Shown here in pieces: positions 19,196-29,796 of a DNA stretch of 64,000 bases. The stretch is from Athripsodes cinereus (taxonomy: Eukaryota; Arthropoda; Insecta; Trichoptera; Leptoceridae). The notes beneath the pieces were generated by a model, which saw only the letters and a program-made list of their open reading frames with translations, ran no database searches and had not been told where the DNA came from. Position 1 is the stretch's first letter, and each line of letters starts with the position of its first letter. The DNA lies in contig OX388305.1 of NCBI GenBank assembly GCA_947579605.1, forward strand, positions 35,477,542 to 35,541,541, in the 5' to 3' direction. The translations under genes and the position numbers were made by a program.

Positions 19196-19819
19196 AAAAA
19201 CTGAAATATTCAATAATACATTTCGTAACGACGGACTGTAAGAAAGGGGTAAATGTCATTCAATCACATTCCAATATCATGTCATGATCCCTTATCAAAT
19301 GTCGTACTTTTTTATCAATAGGTATAGGTATGAATATTATCAAAATCTGTAGAATTCTTATACTCAAAAATAGGCCCTCTGCTCTTTTATGTCCTAAGTA
19401 GAGAAAAACTGAAATATTCAATAATACATTTCGTAACGACGGACTGTAAGAAAGGGGTAAATGTCATTCAATCACATTCCAATATCGTGTCATGATCCCT
19501 TATCAAATGTCGTAATTTTTTATCAATAGGTATAGGTATGAATATTATCAAAATCTGTAGAATTCTTATACTCAAAAATAGGCCCTCTGCTCTTTTATGT
19601 CCTAAGTAGAGAAAAACTGAAATATTCAATAATACATTTCGTAACGACGGACTGTAAGAAAGGGGTAAATGTCATTCAATCACATTCCAATATCATGTCA
19701 TGATCCCTTATCAAATGTCGTAATTTTTTATCAATAGGTATAGGTATGAATATTATCAAAATCTGTAGAATTCTTATACTCAAAAATAGGCCCTCTGCTC
19801 TTTTATGTCCTAAGTAGAG
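19196..19819 (+). repeat. Tandem array, 3 x 208 bp, nearly identical
   Basis: Units start at 19,196, 19,404 and 19,612 (aaaaactgaaatattcaat) and each ends ctcttttatgtcctaagtag. I see only isolated differences (for example atatcatgtc against atatcgtgtc, and gtactttttt against gtaatttttt), so the array formed recently. It contains no ORF. It is a candidate seed of a satellite or a copy-number variable locus. Confidence 0.95.
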
Positions 19820-19844
19820 TGTTCAGTCAAATTCATTAAATATA

Positions 19845-19990
19845 GTCGGGTTAGTTGGAAGACATCGCATTTTAGCGATAAACTCGCCCTCTGTACATTA
19901 AATTGTATAACTGTTATTTTTATGACACTATTTTGTTATGTAATATTGTAACCAATGTACAGTGAAGAATAAAATAAATAAATAAATATA
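19845..19990 (+). mobile_element. LINE 3' end of the 'ttagttggaaga' type
   Basis: It begins gttagttggaagacatcgc, contains gcgataaactcgccctctg and caatgtacagtgaaga, and ends in (AAAT)n. Similar ends are at 46,995, 54,945, 56,875 (minus) and in part at 54,055 (minus). I recall this 3' terminus as abundant in lepidopteran genomes (CR1-like LINEs). No coding region remains. Confidence 0.65.
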
Positions 19991-20089
19991 ACATGAAAGA
20001 CATTTTTACATCTTCGTTTAAGCGATCAGATATCCATCCTGGATATATCCACTTTTATTAGTATGGAGAGAATACATTTTATTACAAGC

Positions 20090-20135
20090 GGTTGATCCGC
20101 TCGATACCTCATTTGTGGGGAATGCATAAGTGATT
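20090..20135 (+). mobile_element. Short LINE tail fragment resembling family H
   Basis: The sequence ggttgatccgctcgatacct ... catttgtggggaatgc resembles the end of the family H tail (ctgatctgctggctacc ... gggatatgcc). It is very short, so the assignment is tentative. Confidence 0.35.
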
Positions 20136-20221
20136 TAACTCAGTGCTTGACAAGAATGAAAGAAACTCAATGATTGAGCAAAAAGCAATTTCTTCAAAAC
20201 TTTTACTACAGATCAAACTGT

Positions 20222-20435
20222 AGGGTTACTCTTGACAAAATCTTAACACGATCTTAATCTAGTCTTGATCTTGATCATACGACCCACGAAGTGATTATTG
20301 GCAAAAAATACGCGCATACCGATCACGCGGTAGCGGTAGCGCGGTGTTTTTTTTTACAATAGTCCCTTCGTGCGTCGTATGATCAAGATCAAGACTACAT
20401 TAAGATCGTATTTAGATTGTGTCAAGAGTAGCCCT
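20222..20435. repeat. Palindromic MITE, family Q (about 214 bp)
   Basis: The arms are agggttactcttgacaaaat and gtgtcaagagtagccct. Pairing continues through gatcttaat.tagtcttgat and cttgatcatacgac. The loop region is gatcacgcggtagcggtagc followed by a poly-T run. A fragment of the same family is at 27,161-27,255. No ORF. Confidence 0.8.
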
Positions 20436-20706
20436 GCAATTCACCGCAACATCAGGCACCAGGCACTCCATTGCAGAGGGCATAGCCAAAAAACTCAAGT
20501 GGTGGTGGTGGATATGCTCCAAACACGTACAAATAATTAATAAGACTGAGATGAGTAAAGAAAAAATAGGATCCAGTGTATTTTTATTTATTTATTAATT
20601 TATTTATCTAATATACGGTCAATGTCTTTTACAGAATATAAAGAAAATAATAATACATTACATACAATAAAACAATAATACAGCATAATATCAATAAGTA
20701 AAAAAT

Positions 20707-21195
20707 ATTATATAATGTGTGCAAGTGAGACATGGACATGGTTAAAGAAGAATGAATGTGGCATAAATGCAGTTGAAATGAAATCGTTGAAAGGGATGTG
20801 TGGTAAAAGTCTGAGAGATCGAGTGCGTAACAGTGATATACGAAAGGAATGTGGAATGAAAGTTGGTGTAATTGCAAGGATGAATGTAAATAAGTTAAGA
20901 TGGTTTGGCCACGTGGAAAGAATGAATGAGGACAGGAATGACTAAGAAGATATATTTGGCTGAGAGGAATGGTGCTCGGAGACATGGACGTCCGAGAATT
21001 AAATGGCAATATCATTTAAATCAAATCCTGCAGGACAGTCATGTGTTGAGCACACTGAACAGGAGAGCAGACATGAGGAATTGTATGACAGTGACGGAAG
21101 CGAAAGATGTATGCAAGGATAGAAGGAAGTGGCGCTCGATCCTTTCTGCCTACCCCACGAGGGAAGCGGCGTGATGGTATGTATGTACGTATGTA
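20707..21195 (+). mobile_element. LINE RT C-terminal fragment, family B
   Basis: The coding-like sequence shows ASETWTWLKKNECGINAVEM, RNSDIRKECGMKVGV and KLRWFGHVERMNED, then a frame change near 20,930 to the MTKKIYLAERNGAR and WRSILSAYPTREAA tail. The 3' end runs into a gtatgtatgtacgtatgta repeat. A single-base indel separates the two frames. Other copies are at 33,140, 50,110 and 57,690. The RT catalytic region is missing. Confidence 0.85.
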
Positions 21196-21199
21196 TAAA

Positions 21200-22270
21200 A
21201 AAAAATATTAAGTAATATGTGGAAAAATAATACCTAATATATATAGGTATGCGCTAGGCATACAATACAGGCTGCCGCACAGTTTGAGTGGAAAGTAAAC
21301 GTACATGGGTATGCAATATTCAAATATTGGTATTGAAACGCAAACCGTTCACTTTTCATATGTGACTATTACTTAGAATTCTATATCGATACTGAAAATT
21401 AATATCGCATCAAACTTATTTTAAATCGTTTTAGTTGATGAAATTTTCTAGAAGTGTAAGTAGGTGTATTTGTTCAAAAATAAAATATGAATCCTTTTAA
21501 AGTTTTCAACTAAGAGGGTACCTGCTTCAAAACACTGTCGAAAACAATTGAAATTCTTTAAAAAAAAGAACTGAATTAATAGCGGTTTTAGACAAACTAA
21601 ACAAATATGAACCAAGTGATGAAAAAAAATTAAAATAAATTTTGTACCTTGAAAATGCCCATTAGGTCGAAAACACTCGAGTCTCAAAAATGTTAAATGA
21701 AAATTTATTCAAAGCAATTAATTTTATTTATTCCGTTACGGCATTCCTCCCGATAGGTTTGATTTGTTCTTTATTCTTTTTATTCACAATTTATCACCAA
21801 TATGGCTACAATTAAGTTGCAGCAGCCTCACTAGGTTGCCCTGTACGAGGCAGGCTGCGTATAAAAAATAATATAACAATGGATCAACATATTATTAAAC
21901 AAAATCACAAAAAAATTAATAAATCAACCAATCAATTAAAAATTGAAAATAAATATTATAATAATGTGTACATTTAGAAGTATGAATAAATAGGTATTCA
22001 CGTGAAAATCGAACGTTAGTAACGGAACTACGTAAAAATAACAATCCATTATAAATTTTATGATACGACCAACATTCCCAGGCGGGTTATAAGTAATAAT
22101 ACATTCAACAAAATCTGGTATGTTGTGCCTAGACTAAAAATGATATTCCACAGGGTAATTTCGGAAACCTTTGAACAGTTGTTATCTTTTCTACAACCTT
22201 CTTCAAAATCAAATATGAACTTTAATTGAAAAAAATAATATACCTAGTTATATGAATTTTTAGATTTATT
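21200..22270. other. AT-rich DNA, nothing recognised
   Basis: No supported ORF. A less AT-rich patch near 21,800-21,870 (agcagcctcactaggttgcc, acgaggcaggctgcgtat) may be an eroded LINE tail, but I could not match it within the window. Confidence 0.3.
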
Positions 22271-22275
22271 AAATA

Positions 22276-22834
22276 CTTGCTGACCCAGCGAACTTCGTAC
22301 CGCCTAAAAATCAATGAATGATTAATATTTTTAATCTCTTTACAAACTCCCGTAATTTTCTAAGTGTGTAATCGTATAGTGTAAAAAAATATAATTCATT
22401 TATGTTCAACAATTATATTTAACTCAGATCTGTTTATTATCTGCTGTACGTAATATAATTATGATATTTTTGGTTATTCTATTCACCTATTCATTTTAAA
22501 TTTATAAAAATTCTTATCCACGATTTTTTCATAATTGAAATTTCAGAACCACAGATGTTTAATTGAATGGATAACGATTCTCATTCGAAAATGTATACAA
22601 AAAAATATTCTATAAATAGGCCAATCTATAAAAAAACATCATCGTTGATTTTGTATAATTCTCCATATTGCATTATTGAAATTAAATATGTATGGCGTAA
22701 TTAATTTTTCTTCCCGTGAATTTGTAAGATATTTTAATAGCCTATCGACTATTCGGGGCGGAGAAGAATCTAACAAATCAGAGATTATTCAAATCTTAAA
22801 AGCGTAACTAACACCACTCTCTTTTATATATTGA
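22276..22834 (-). mobile_element. Helitron-like element, compact copy
   Basis: On the minus strand it starts tcaatatataaaag (a one-base variant of the 1279-3506 copy's start) and ends tacgaagttcgctgggtcag with the terminal CTAG decayed to CAAG. It aligns to the 1279-3506 copy throughout but lacks the foldback, SINE and TIR insertions. It therefore acts as an empty-site reference for them. Confidence 0.6.
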
Positions 22835-22839
22835 ATATT

Positions 22840-23750
22840 GTAGTAATATTAGTAAAAATCCAATTTTCATTGTCTTATGTTTTCTTCAAATTCCCTGTTT
22901 TCTCTTCAGGGATAACTCGAAAAGCTCTTTTATAGTGGTTGTAAATTTTTGCGGTAGTTTTGATGGTATATTTATTCCACGTGGACAGCATCTGTAAAAT
23001 ATATTACAACAAACAATAAATATATTATGATTACAGTACATATAAATCTGTTAGAAGGTTAGATACTTTTATACGATGATAAGATGGAGCAAAGTCAATT
23101 CTATCTATAAAATATTGGCGATGGAAAATAAACTTTTTTAAAAAACATACGCAGGACCTTCTCTAGAGTATTCCTGTTCTACCTTGATTATTTATTAAAA
23201 CATGATGCCGTATTAGTAATGAGGTAGCCGGTAGCTTGTTGGTGAAATTTAGGCTTTTTAAAAAATCTTTGTTGCACAAAAATATGTAGTATACAATAAA
23301 GAAATATGACATCATTACTACTGAACACAGAATTTTGTAAAATTGGCGAGTTTATCAGAGAAGCGCGATATTTCCAACTAATCCATTAAACAAAAACAAA
23401 TAATAAAATTAAAATAAAATACAAATAGATAAATAGAACAAAATAAAATAATTTAAGATATATAGGTAAGTACATATTTACACCAAAATAAATATACACA
23501 TACAATAAGCTACTTAGAAACAACACAGATGTTGGGTTGTGAGGGATGGGATAGAGTGGAAGGGATGGGGTAGGACTGCTCATCGTGTTTAGTATCCCAG
23601 GTTTGATTCTTCCCAATCCCACCTTCATGAAACAAGGATATTGCCTACTGTTGAGATATTTGATTCATCTTTGATTGACTGACTGATTTTAATAATACTG
23701 TACTGTTTTTTCTATTCCTGAAAATGTATTGTTACATACCTAACACTGGT
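22840..23750. other. AT-rich DNA with weakly GC-rich island, no gene
   Basis: Positions 23,525-23,640 (gggatgggatagagtggaag ... cttcccaatcccacc) resemble 15,253-15,345 in being G-rich with gggatgggat words. They may be remnants of one repeat. Nothing else is recognised. Confidence 0.3.
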
Positions 23751-23757
23751 TGTAGCA

Positions 23758-23932
23758 GTTTTTTTTTTTAAAACTGGGTTTGTTATAAACCCAAATACAA
23801 CCTTATACACATTTCACACTAAGCTAAAAGCTTGTGCCGTGAAAGGGGAGTTTGCCGGCACCTGGGATCGAACCACGGGCCCTTTGTTCTAAAGGCCGAG
23901 ACTCTACCCCCAGGCTACCGACGAACTCAAAG
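23758..23932 (-). repeat. tRNA-derived SINE, family S1
   Basis: A reverse copy with the constant tttgccggcacctgggatcg, gaccgaggctcta-like A-box region and caggctaccgacgaactc head. The internal ttgttataaacccaaatac tail and poly-T run mark the 3' end at the low-coordinate side. Confidence 0.8.
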
Positions 23933-23954
23933 TTACAACTAATATAATATAAAG

Positions 23955-24075
23955 AGACCTCAGGGGTTTTTCTATACCTGCCTGTCGGAAGAATTGGGAT
24001 GATGCACACATTGAACAAGCGACATTTTGTCCTGATGCTGAGTCCAGACGCCATCCAAACTTTTTTCATTATAGT
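23955..24075 (-). mobile_element. Small antisense LINE RT fragment
   Basis: Minus-strand translation gives KVWMASGLSIRTKCRLFN followed by VCIIPILPTG, the segment just upstream of the thumb motif in several LINE RTs (SxxTKxRLFN..I.P.L.YG). It joins a family C fragment in the opposite orientation at 24,110, so it is an independent insertion or rearranged piece. Confidence 0.55.
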
Positions 24076-24109
24076 GAAAGCCCCGCTAGCAATTGGATTT
24101 GTAATTCCG

Positions 24110-24462
24110 ACCGGAGATCACACTCTGGCGTTATGGTATGAACATGTCACAAATGATGCTATGCGTTGACGCACCCGGCAGAAATCTGTAATCCCCGTAA
24201 TACAGGAGAGACGATGGTCCTGGCTGGGACATGATCTGAGAATGCCCAGTGATAGTTGGCCAAAAAGAGCACTGTTTTTCCGTCCACAAGGGTTCCGTCA
24301 GCTCGGGCGTCCCTCTTTCACAATACACCATTCCTACGTCAACGACATCAGAGCGCAGGAAATGTCGTGAAAAGAGGTGACGAAATTGGCGCAGAGAAGC
24401 TCTGAATGGAGGAGGCTGGTTTTTGCCCTGTGCTCCCGAGAGGAGCGTTGAGGGCGATGTAC
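24110..24462 (+). mobile_element. LINE 3' fragment, family C
   Basis: It matches 1-397 through ggtatgaacatgtcacaaat, gagacgatggtcctggctgg, agttggccaaaaagagcact and ctcccgagaggagcgttgag. The GAT-repeat tail is reduced to gcgatgtacgag, so the 3' end is decayed. RT tail residues WLGH, WPKRALFF and LSREER are recognisable with substitutions. Confidence 0.8.
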
Positions 24463-24464
24463 GA

Positions 24465-24915
24465 GTATGTACGTTTGAACTCGACTTTGAGTAACTATAG
24501 GTAGTACTCTAGTAGTAGTAGGACGTGACACTCAGTACCGTATTCTATATTGGTTATTATTATAAATAAACGTTTATTAGCACACCACCGCTGTACCAAT
24601 AAACGTATAAATTGTGTTGTACAGGAGTACACTACAATACCTACTGATGTAGTACCTACTTACTAAGCACTGTGGGTTGTGGCATATTTTCATGACCTCG
24701 ATATCTCAAATCAAAATTACATTATTATCGTTTATCGGGTTATCCTACAAACATTTTTTGTTAAGATGTATCCGGGTTTTTGATGAACCGAAATAATATT
24801 TACATCGCCCACACGCAAATTCACTTTCCTATTTTATAAAGGAACGATTTGGAGTTGAAATACCTAGTTATTATATTTTTGAATATCTTATTTAGTATAC
24901 CAAAAAAATAGAATG
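24465..24915. other. Unassigned AT-rich DNA
   Basis: No supported feature. Several taggtac/gtacctac words occur, typical of the base composition of this genome. Confidence 0.3.
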
Positions 24916-25253
24916 TAGTGATGTAACGAATATTCGTATTCGCATTTGCATTCGCGAATATTCGCAGATTTCAAAGAATTCGCATTCGTATTTGCAAAAA
25001 AATATGCGAATGTTTTGCGAATATTATTTTGGTAATAAAATATCGGATATTCGGTAAAAGTACCGTATACTTACCCGGTACATTGTAGAAAAAGGTACTG
25101 CAAGAAAATAGAGAAAACCGAGGAGTTTTGAAATACTTTCAATTCCTCTACAATTTTGAAAATTCGGCGACGGGGGAGTAGAAATTTTAATGTTTGAGCA
25201 GTTGTAGATATTTAAGAAATCAATATTCGCTATTTGCATTCGCATTCGCGAAT
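24916..25253 (+). mobile_element. Truncated copy of the 'attcg' hAT-like MITE
   Basis: It starts tagtgatgtaacgaatattc and follows 14,168-14,786 through accgaggagttttgaaat and ttcggcgacggggg. It stops inside the right subterminal region (attcgcattcgcgaatgtg) without the terminal repeat. It lacks the SINE found in the 14.2 kb copy. Confidence 0.7.
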
Positions 25254-25284
25254 GTGTTCTTACAATAGGTATCTACCTAAAAAA

Positions 25285-25486
25285 ATAACCTACATAATTA
25301 TAATATTACGTACAGCAGATAATTTATAAACAAATCTGAGTGAAGTCTAATTGTTCAACATAAATTAATTTTATTTTTTACTCTATACGATGACACACTT
25401 GGACAATTATGGGGGTTTGTAAAGAGATTAAAAATATCAATCATTCATAGATTTTTAGGCGGTACGAAGTTCGCTGGGTCAGCTAG
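25285..25486 (+). mobile_element. Helitron-like 3' end fragment
   Basis: It contains cgtacagcagataatttata, gcggtacgaagttcgctggg and ends tcagCTAG at 25,483-25,486 followed by T. This is the sense orientation of the 3' portion of the elements at 1279 and 22,276. The 5' part is absent. Confidence 0.6.
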
Positions 25487-25810
25487 TTTATCATAAATTA
25501 GAGAAAACTGAATTAATGCTACATTGAATATTTACTTAAAAGAAGTTCTTAGTACAACTAATTTATAGGAGTAATTAATTTTCATATGAACCCTAAGCTT
25601 AATATACCAACACACTATAATATGCGGCTTTTGGAAAATCCAATAATGTACAGAAAGGCGTTGAGTGGGTGTTTTTCTTAATAGAATCTGGTAAGGCTAT
25701 TTTGAAGTAAAACCTGTTATTATATTTTCGCAATCGTTACTTTCTATCCAAAGGACAGAAGTTTGATATAGAAATTTGGTTTATGTGCTTGTGAAAATAT
25801 GAAAATATTA

Positions 25811-26004
25811 TACTAAACATATTTGATACTAACAAAAACACTGTTTACTTTTCACTATTGATTTATTACTCGAGTACTTTCGTCAAGTTAGCTTGACATT
25901 TTCAAAAGAACTAATATCTAAGAACTACTTGACGAAAGTACTCGAGTAATAAATCAATAGTGAAAAGTAAACAGTGTTTTTGTTAATATCAAATATGTTT
26001 AATA
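25811..26004. mobile_element. Foldback of a Penelope-like repeat (77-bp arms, 75/77 identical)
   Basis: The left arm 25,811-25,887 and right arm 25,928-26,004 are exact-length inverted repeats with two mismatches (outer blocks atatttgatactaacaaaa, acactgtttacttttcact, ttattactcgagtactttcg). The outer arm resembles the Penelope-like fragment at 49,880 (cactgta.a.tttccaa) and the foldback at 55,763. A hammerhead-like motif lies across the left arm and loop on the minus strand. The two arms are near identical, so it formed recently or is maintained. Confidence 0.75.
25868..25909 (-). ncRNA. Hammerhead-like motif with altered core
   Basis: On the minus strand the order is TTGAAAA (in place of CUGANGA), one extra T, helix II GTCAAG/CTTGAC with a 4-nt loop, GAA, the palindrome AGTACT as helix III, then C (cleavage-site position) and GAG forming a weak helix I with ctt. 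The core differs at the C3 and G8 positions. G8 is the general-acid residue in active hammerheads, so this copy is predicted inactive. Confidence 0.5.
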
Positions 26005-27155
26005 TGTCTTTTCTCAATGTGAACACACAAACTCTAGAATACTCTATATCATTTGCTTTATATTAGTTTATTTTTAAATATTAATTATGATTTTTTTTTT
26101 TTAATGATAAAAATAATGTTTTTTTTATAATCTATCACTTTTTCACCAAAAATCTCTTTATATACACTTTCAAGTAATATCCAGGTAGGTACTTTTGTGT
26201 TTCTAATAACAGGAGTTCACCATTTATTGAGATTACTATTATTATTGCTGACAATAAAACGATTTTTACAAGGAGCATTACAGCTGCAAGCCAAAGCTAT
26301 TCCAGAATTCTATAACTCAGGCGATAACACAAATACAATATATCTTCAATTTTCCTTACAAAATCTGCATACGTCACGTTAAAGATATTAGTTTATACCA
26401 GAGGTTCCCAAACTTCTTTTTTAACTCATAGACGAATATTTCTCAGAGAGAATACTCCGAATTTTCACCGAATGATAGACGATTGATGATCGATGATTGA
26501 CGATTTCATCCAACTGTGTGGACGCTGCTATCCTATTCATAAAACCGTTCGTTTTGTTAAGTAGGTACTTACGCGTGACCTTATACCAGTGCAAAAAAAA
26601 ACTCCCTTCCTATCTTCGCAGGGATGATTATATCAATTACCGATCCTGTATCAAATGTTATCAACTAAGATAAGAGTATTATACTCGATCCAGCAATCAA
26701 TGCTGCCAACTCGGATTTATAACAAGACGAAGGTCAGATTAAAAAAGTACGTAGTTTTGGAAATAGGGTTCGATTTCCTGAACTTGGTATTTCTGGACGA
26801 CATTTCAAAACTGAGGCCCTTTTTTCAGTCATATTTTCAGTATTACGTGATTTCCCTAATAATCAAAATTTGTGCCTCTCCGTCACCAAATTTTGAATTT
26901 GAATTAGAAATGTTTCACAATCTCCCCAAATTAGTCAAGAAATAATTTGGAGAGATGGTACCTACTTAGAGAGTAAAATTCATAGAGAAAATTTAAGAAA
27001 AAAATCTGAATTACGTACGTTCCGAACAAAATTTCTTGGATTAAGGCTATAAGTACGTAGAATACCAGATGGAACCTAAAATACGTAGATCTACGTTTAA
27101 CTGCGTAGACACGGCAACTGACTACACTCAAATAATCTACTTTGTTGTAAATCGA
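26005..27155. other. AT-rich DNA with one hAT-like end
   Basis: No supported ORF. At 26,399 the sequence cagaggttcccaaacttc matches the common hAT terminus type, but I found no inverted partner, so only one end may survive. The region 26,655-26,945 has an open frame of 96 codons without recognisable features. Confidence 0.3.
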
Positions 27156-27160
27156 TTCAG

Positions 27161-27255
27161 TAGGGTAACTTTTGACATAATATAAATATGATCGTAATCT
27201 TGTCTTGATGCGCGAAGTGATTAGAGTCAAAAATACGTTCGTGCCAATCTTGCGG
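27161..27255 (+). repeat. Partial palindromic MITE, family Q
   Basis: It begins tagggtaacttttgacataa and contains gatcgtaatcttgtcttgat and ccaatcttgcggtagc, matching the left half of 20,222-20,435 with divergence. The right arm is missing. Confidence 0.55.
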
Positions 27256-27399
27256 TAGCTGAGAATACATACCTAGTCGTTTTCAACATTTATAAGTATT
27301 ATGGTTGTATTATAATATATGACATAACATAACCCCAATAATTTACCAGACTTTGGTGTGTACATTAATTCCGTTGCGATATTCATGAATTATTATATA

Positions 27400-27500
27400 T
27401 AGTGAGTTACAATCCATTGGAGTTTAGATTTTCTTCTCCATTCCTCCCTATTTTCAGCTAGTCTCTTTAGTTCTACTATGTGCCACAGTTCATATCCTTC
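27400..27500 (-). mobile_element. LINE fragment, family D (antisense)
   Basis: The plus strand reads caatccattggag ... ttctccattcctccctatt ... agctagtctctttag ... tatgtgccacagttcat, the reverse complement of the family D C-terminus (CGxYxELKRLAENREEW). It is truncated and directly adjoins a family E fragment. Confidence 0.65.
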
Positions 27501-27504
27501 TTCA

Positions 27505-27720
27505 GATTATAACATCTACCTTCTTCTTCTTTCTGTGCCATGTCAGGTCCCCCCGACGTTGGCGATCACTCCGGCGAAAACTTCCCTGTCCTTTGCTGCT
27601 CTGAACGGGTCATCCACTGTCCGGATTCCGGTCCACTCCCTAATGTTGCGCAGCCAGGACATCTGCTTTCTGCCAACTCCCCGTCTTCCCTCTATCTTGT
27701 ATCTACCAATATCGTGCAAA
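27505..27720 (-). mobile_element. LINE RT C-terminal fragment, family E
   Basis: The minus-strand translation contains EGRRGVGRKQMSWLRNIREW and VIANVGGT-stop, as in the longer copy at 37,005-38,110. The sense-strand 3' end (gatcgccaacgtcgggggg) is shared by both. Frame disruptions are present. Confidence 0.7.
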
Positions 27721-27724
27721 AGAA

Positions 27725-28460
27725 ATAATTTGATTTATAATGGCATACTTGAAATGAGATACGCACAAATGGAAAATTCCTCGGTAATGAAACAATACTA
27801 TCATCCGATAAAACAAACAATAAATGCTAAAAATGGATAAAATTTATGTTAAAACACAAACATAGTAAATAAATATTTTTCTATTAATTTATAATCTTTA
27901 TGCCAAACATTATTGCAACAATTAAATTATTTTTGTTACATGAAATAAAATAAAGTTTTACAAAATAAATGTCAAATCGATAAATAAAGGTAAAAATGTG
28001 GTTGCAGTTTAAAATTCCAAATCCAATATATTATGAAGGAAATACTTTTTTCTCGGACAATCTTTACCAAAGAAATTATGATATCTTAATTCTTTTGTTA
28101 GGTATGGAAATTTAAGATGAATTTTAAATTCGATGCCAAATTATGAATTTACTTAATTTTTATAAAGCCGCTCATTAACGAATCAGTTGAAAATTAAATA
28201 AACTTTTCATTGATTAAAATCCTAGTTATTTAAAAAAAAATGTTTTTTTTATAAATGCTTAGATCAAAGTTAATATTATAAAAGATATTTCAGTCATTTC
28301 AATAGCAGAAATGTACTGATACAAGACTATCAATAAACTATATTTTTATGTATTTCTTTCAGTATTATTATTTGTTTTTCGATTGAAATTAAGAATCGTC
28401 GTGTAAAATAGAAATAAAAATTATATGATATTTTACCATTAAACAACAAAACATTGTAAA
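27725..28460. other. AT-rich DNA, nothing recognised
   Basis: No gene or repeat that I can support. Confidence 0.3.
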
Positions 28461-28870
28461 CAATGACGTAACTATAAGGTGGCAGAGCTGGCAAAATGCC
28501 ACGGAGCCCCGCCTTTTGAGGGCCCCCTGTCCGAGAGGCCGCCAGGTCAGTAGTTACCTAATTTTTTGAACAAAACTTAGCAAGAGTTATAAATTTTATA
28601 TAAGTACCTACTTTAAATCAATTCTAGTAAGACAAAACTAAAGACCATATTCAAATTCAAATAAATAACATTTTTGCGAAAAATAAAGTTGAATTAATAA
28701 AATAAAATAAATGAGAAAAAAATATCGGAGAATAGAATTTTATTAATAAATATCTTGTTAATATTAAATTGTGATTTTATTAAAATAAAATTACAACGTG
28801 ACAATTTTTACAGGGGGGGTCCCATCCAAAAGATTTGCCACGGGCTTCAGATGACATAGTTACGCCACTG
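28461..28870. mobile_element. hAT MITE (410 bp) of the 'cagtggcgtaacta' type
   Basis: The left end caatgacgtaactataagg and right end catagttacgccactg are inverted. Flanks attgtaaa (28,453-28,460) and attttaaa (28,871-28,878) agree at 7 of 8 positions. GC-rich subterminal parts (ggagccccgccttttgaggg; ggggggtcccatccaaaag) frame an AT-rich centre. No transposase. Confidence 0.85.
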
Positions 28871-29039
28871 ATTTTAAAAATATATTTGCGAAATATCGCA
28901 ATATTATTTACCTTATCACATATTCAATTACATTTCAAGAACTCAGATATCAACCACAATTTAATTAAAAATAATAAATGAATAGTGTTGTTTTATATGT
29001 TGTAACTTTCAAAAGAAATACTATCCACAAATCCTAGAG

Positions 29040-29752
29040 CAGTGGTTCTTAACCTGGGTTCGATCGAACCCCAGGGGTTCGGTGAGTCAGTCTTGGGGGT
29101 TCGGTGAAAATAATTTTAAAGGCAAGATAGTTTTGCGAGTTATACTCCGATAATTCCTTCAAACCGCCATCACAAGTTTGAAAAACAACATCAGTGATGA
29201 ATACTTTGATGAAATCATTGAAATTCAGCAGAGCCAGGTTCAACAACAACTCTTCAGAACAACATCGCTCTCAACGTTTTGATGTCAACAAATGGAAACA
29301 TACTCTGTTATTGCTAAGAAAGCTCTGGAGATTTTTATACCGTTTGTTACAACATATCTTTGCGAGCAATCCTTTTCGAAGATGTTGGATATAAAAACGA
29401 AGAAGAGGAATAGACTTTGTTGTGAAAATGACATGAGAGTGGCACTTGCTAAGGTAAAGCCGCGAATTTCTGAATTGGTTTCTGAAAGGCAACATCAGAA
29501 GTCACACTGATTTGAAGTAGATACATAAATATTAATTAATACATATGTTTCATGTTTTGATTTAACCATTAAAATTTAATGTTTTGATCTTAGTTTTTTA
29601 TTTTTTTTTTTCATTTTGTACACCTATATATAAATATATACCATGTTTTGAATTTGTCAAAATCTAATTTTATTTTTCAAATTTAAAGGGGTTTGGTGAA
29701 TGCATATGTAACTGGTGGGGTTCGGTACCCCCAAAAAGGTTAAGAACCACTG
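29040..29752 (+). mobile_element. hAT element (713 bp) with perfect 8-bp TSD and transposase remnant
   Basis: Terminal inverted repeats are cagtggttcttaacctgggt and aaaaaggttaagaaccactg. The duplications tcctagag at 29,032-29,039 and 29,753-29,760 are identical. The left subterminal region has a strong palindrome (gttcgatcgaac) and a ggggttcgg repeat that recurs near the right end. The interior encodes the C-terminal dimerisation domain of a hAT transposase, so this is an internally deleted derivative of an autonomous element. Confidence 0.93.
29292..29510 (+). pseudogene. hAT transposase C-terminal dimerisation domain (truncated)
   Basis: The 72-residue open frame includes AKKALEIFIPFVTTYLCEQ, SFSKMLDIKTKKRNRL and VKPRISELVSERQHQKSH, ending at the natural stop. 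These match the hATC region (TTYLCE.gFS, iKTKkRNRL, PRI..L) of the ZBED5/FAM200-like branch of hAT transposases. The BED zinc finger and the RNase H-like catalytic core are absent. About 40 further codons just upstream in other frames (SLKFSRARFNN) suggest frameshifts. It cannot act as a transposase. Confidence 0.88.
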
Positions 29753-29796
29753 TCCTAGAGTATCACAATAAGTATGAGCACGATAGGTGAATCACA

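Noticed and set aside
20629..21015. 128-codon minus-strand ORF
   Set aside because: It is the antisense shadow of the family B RT fragment at 20,707-21,195.
27478..27840. 120-codon plus-strand ORF
   Set aside because: Most of it is antisense to the family E LINE end.
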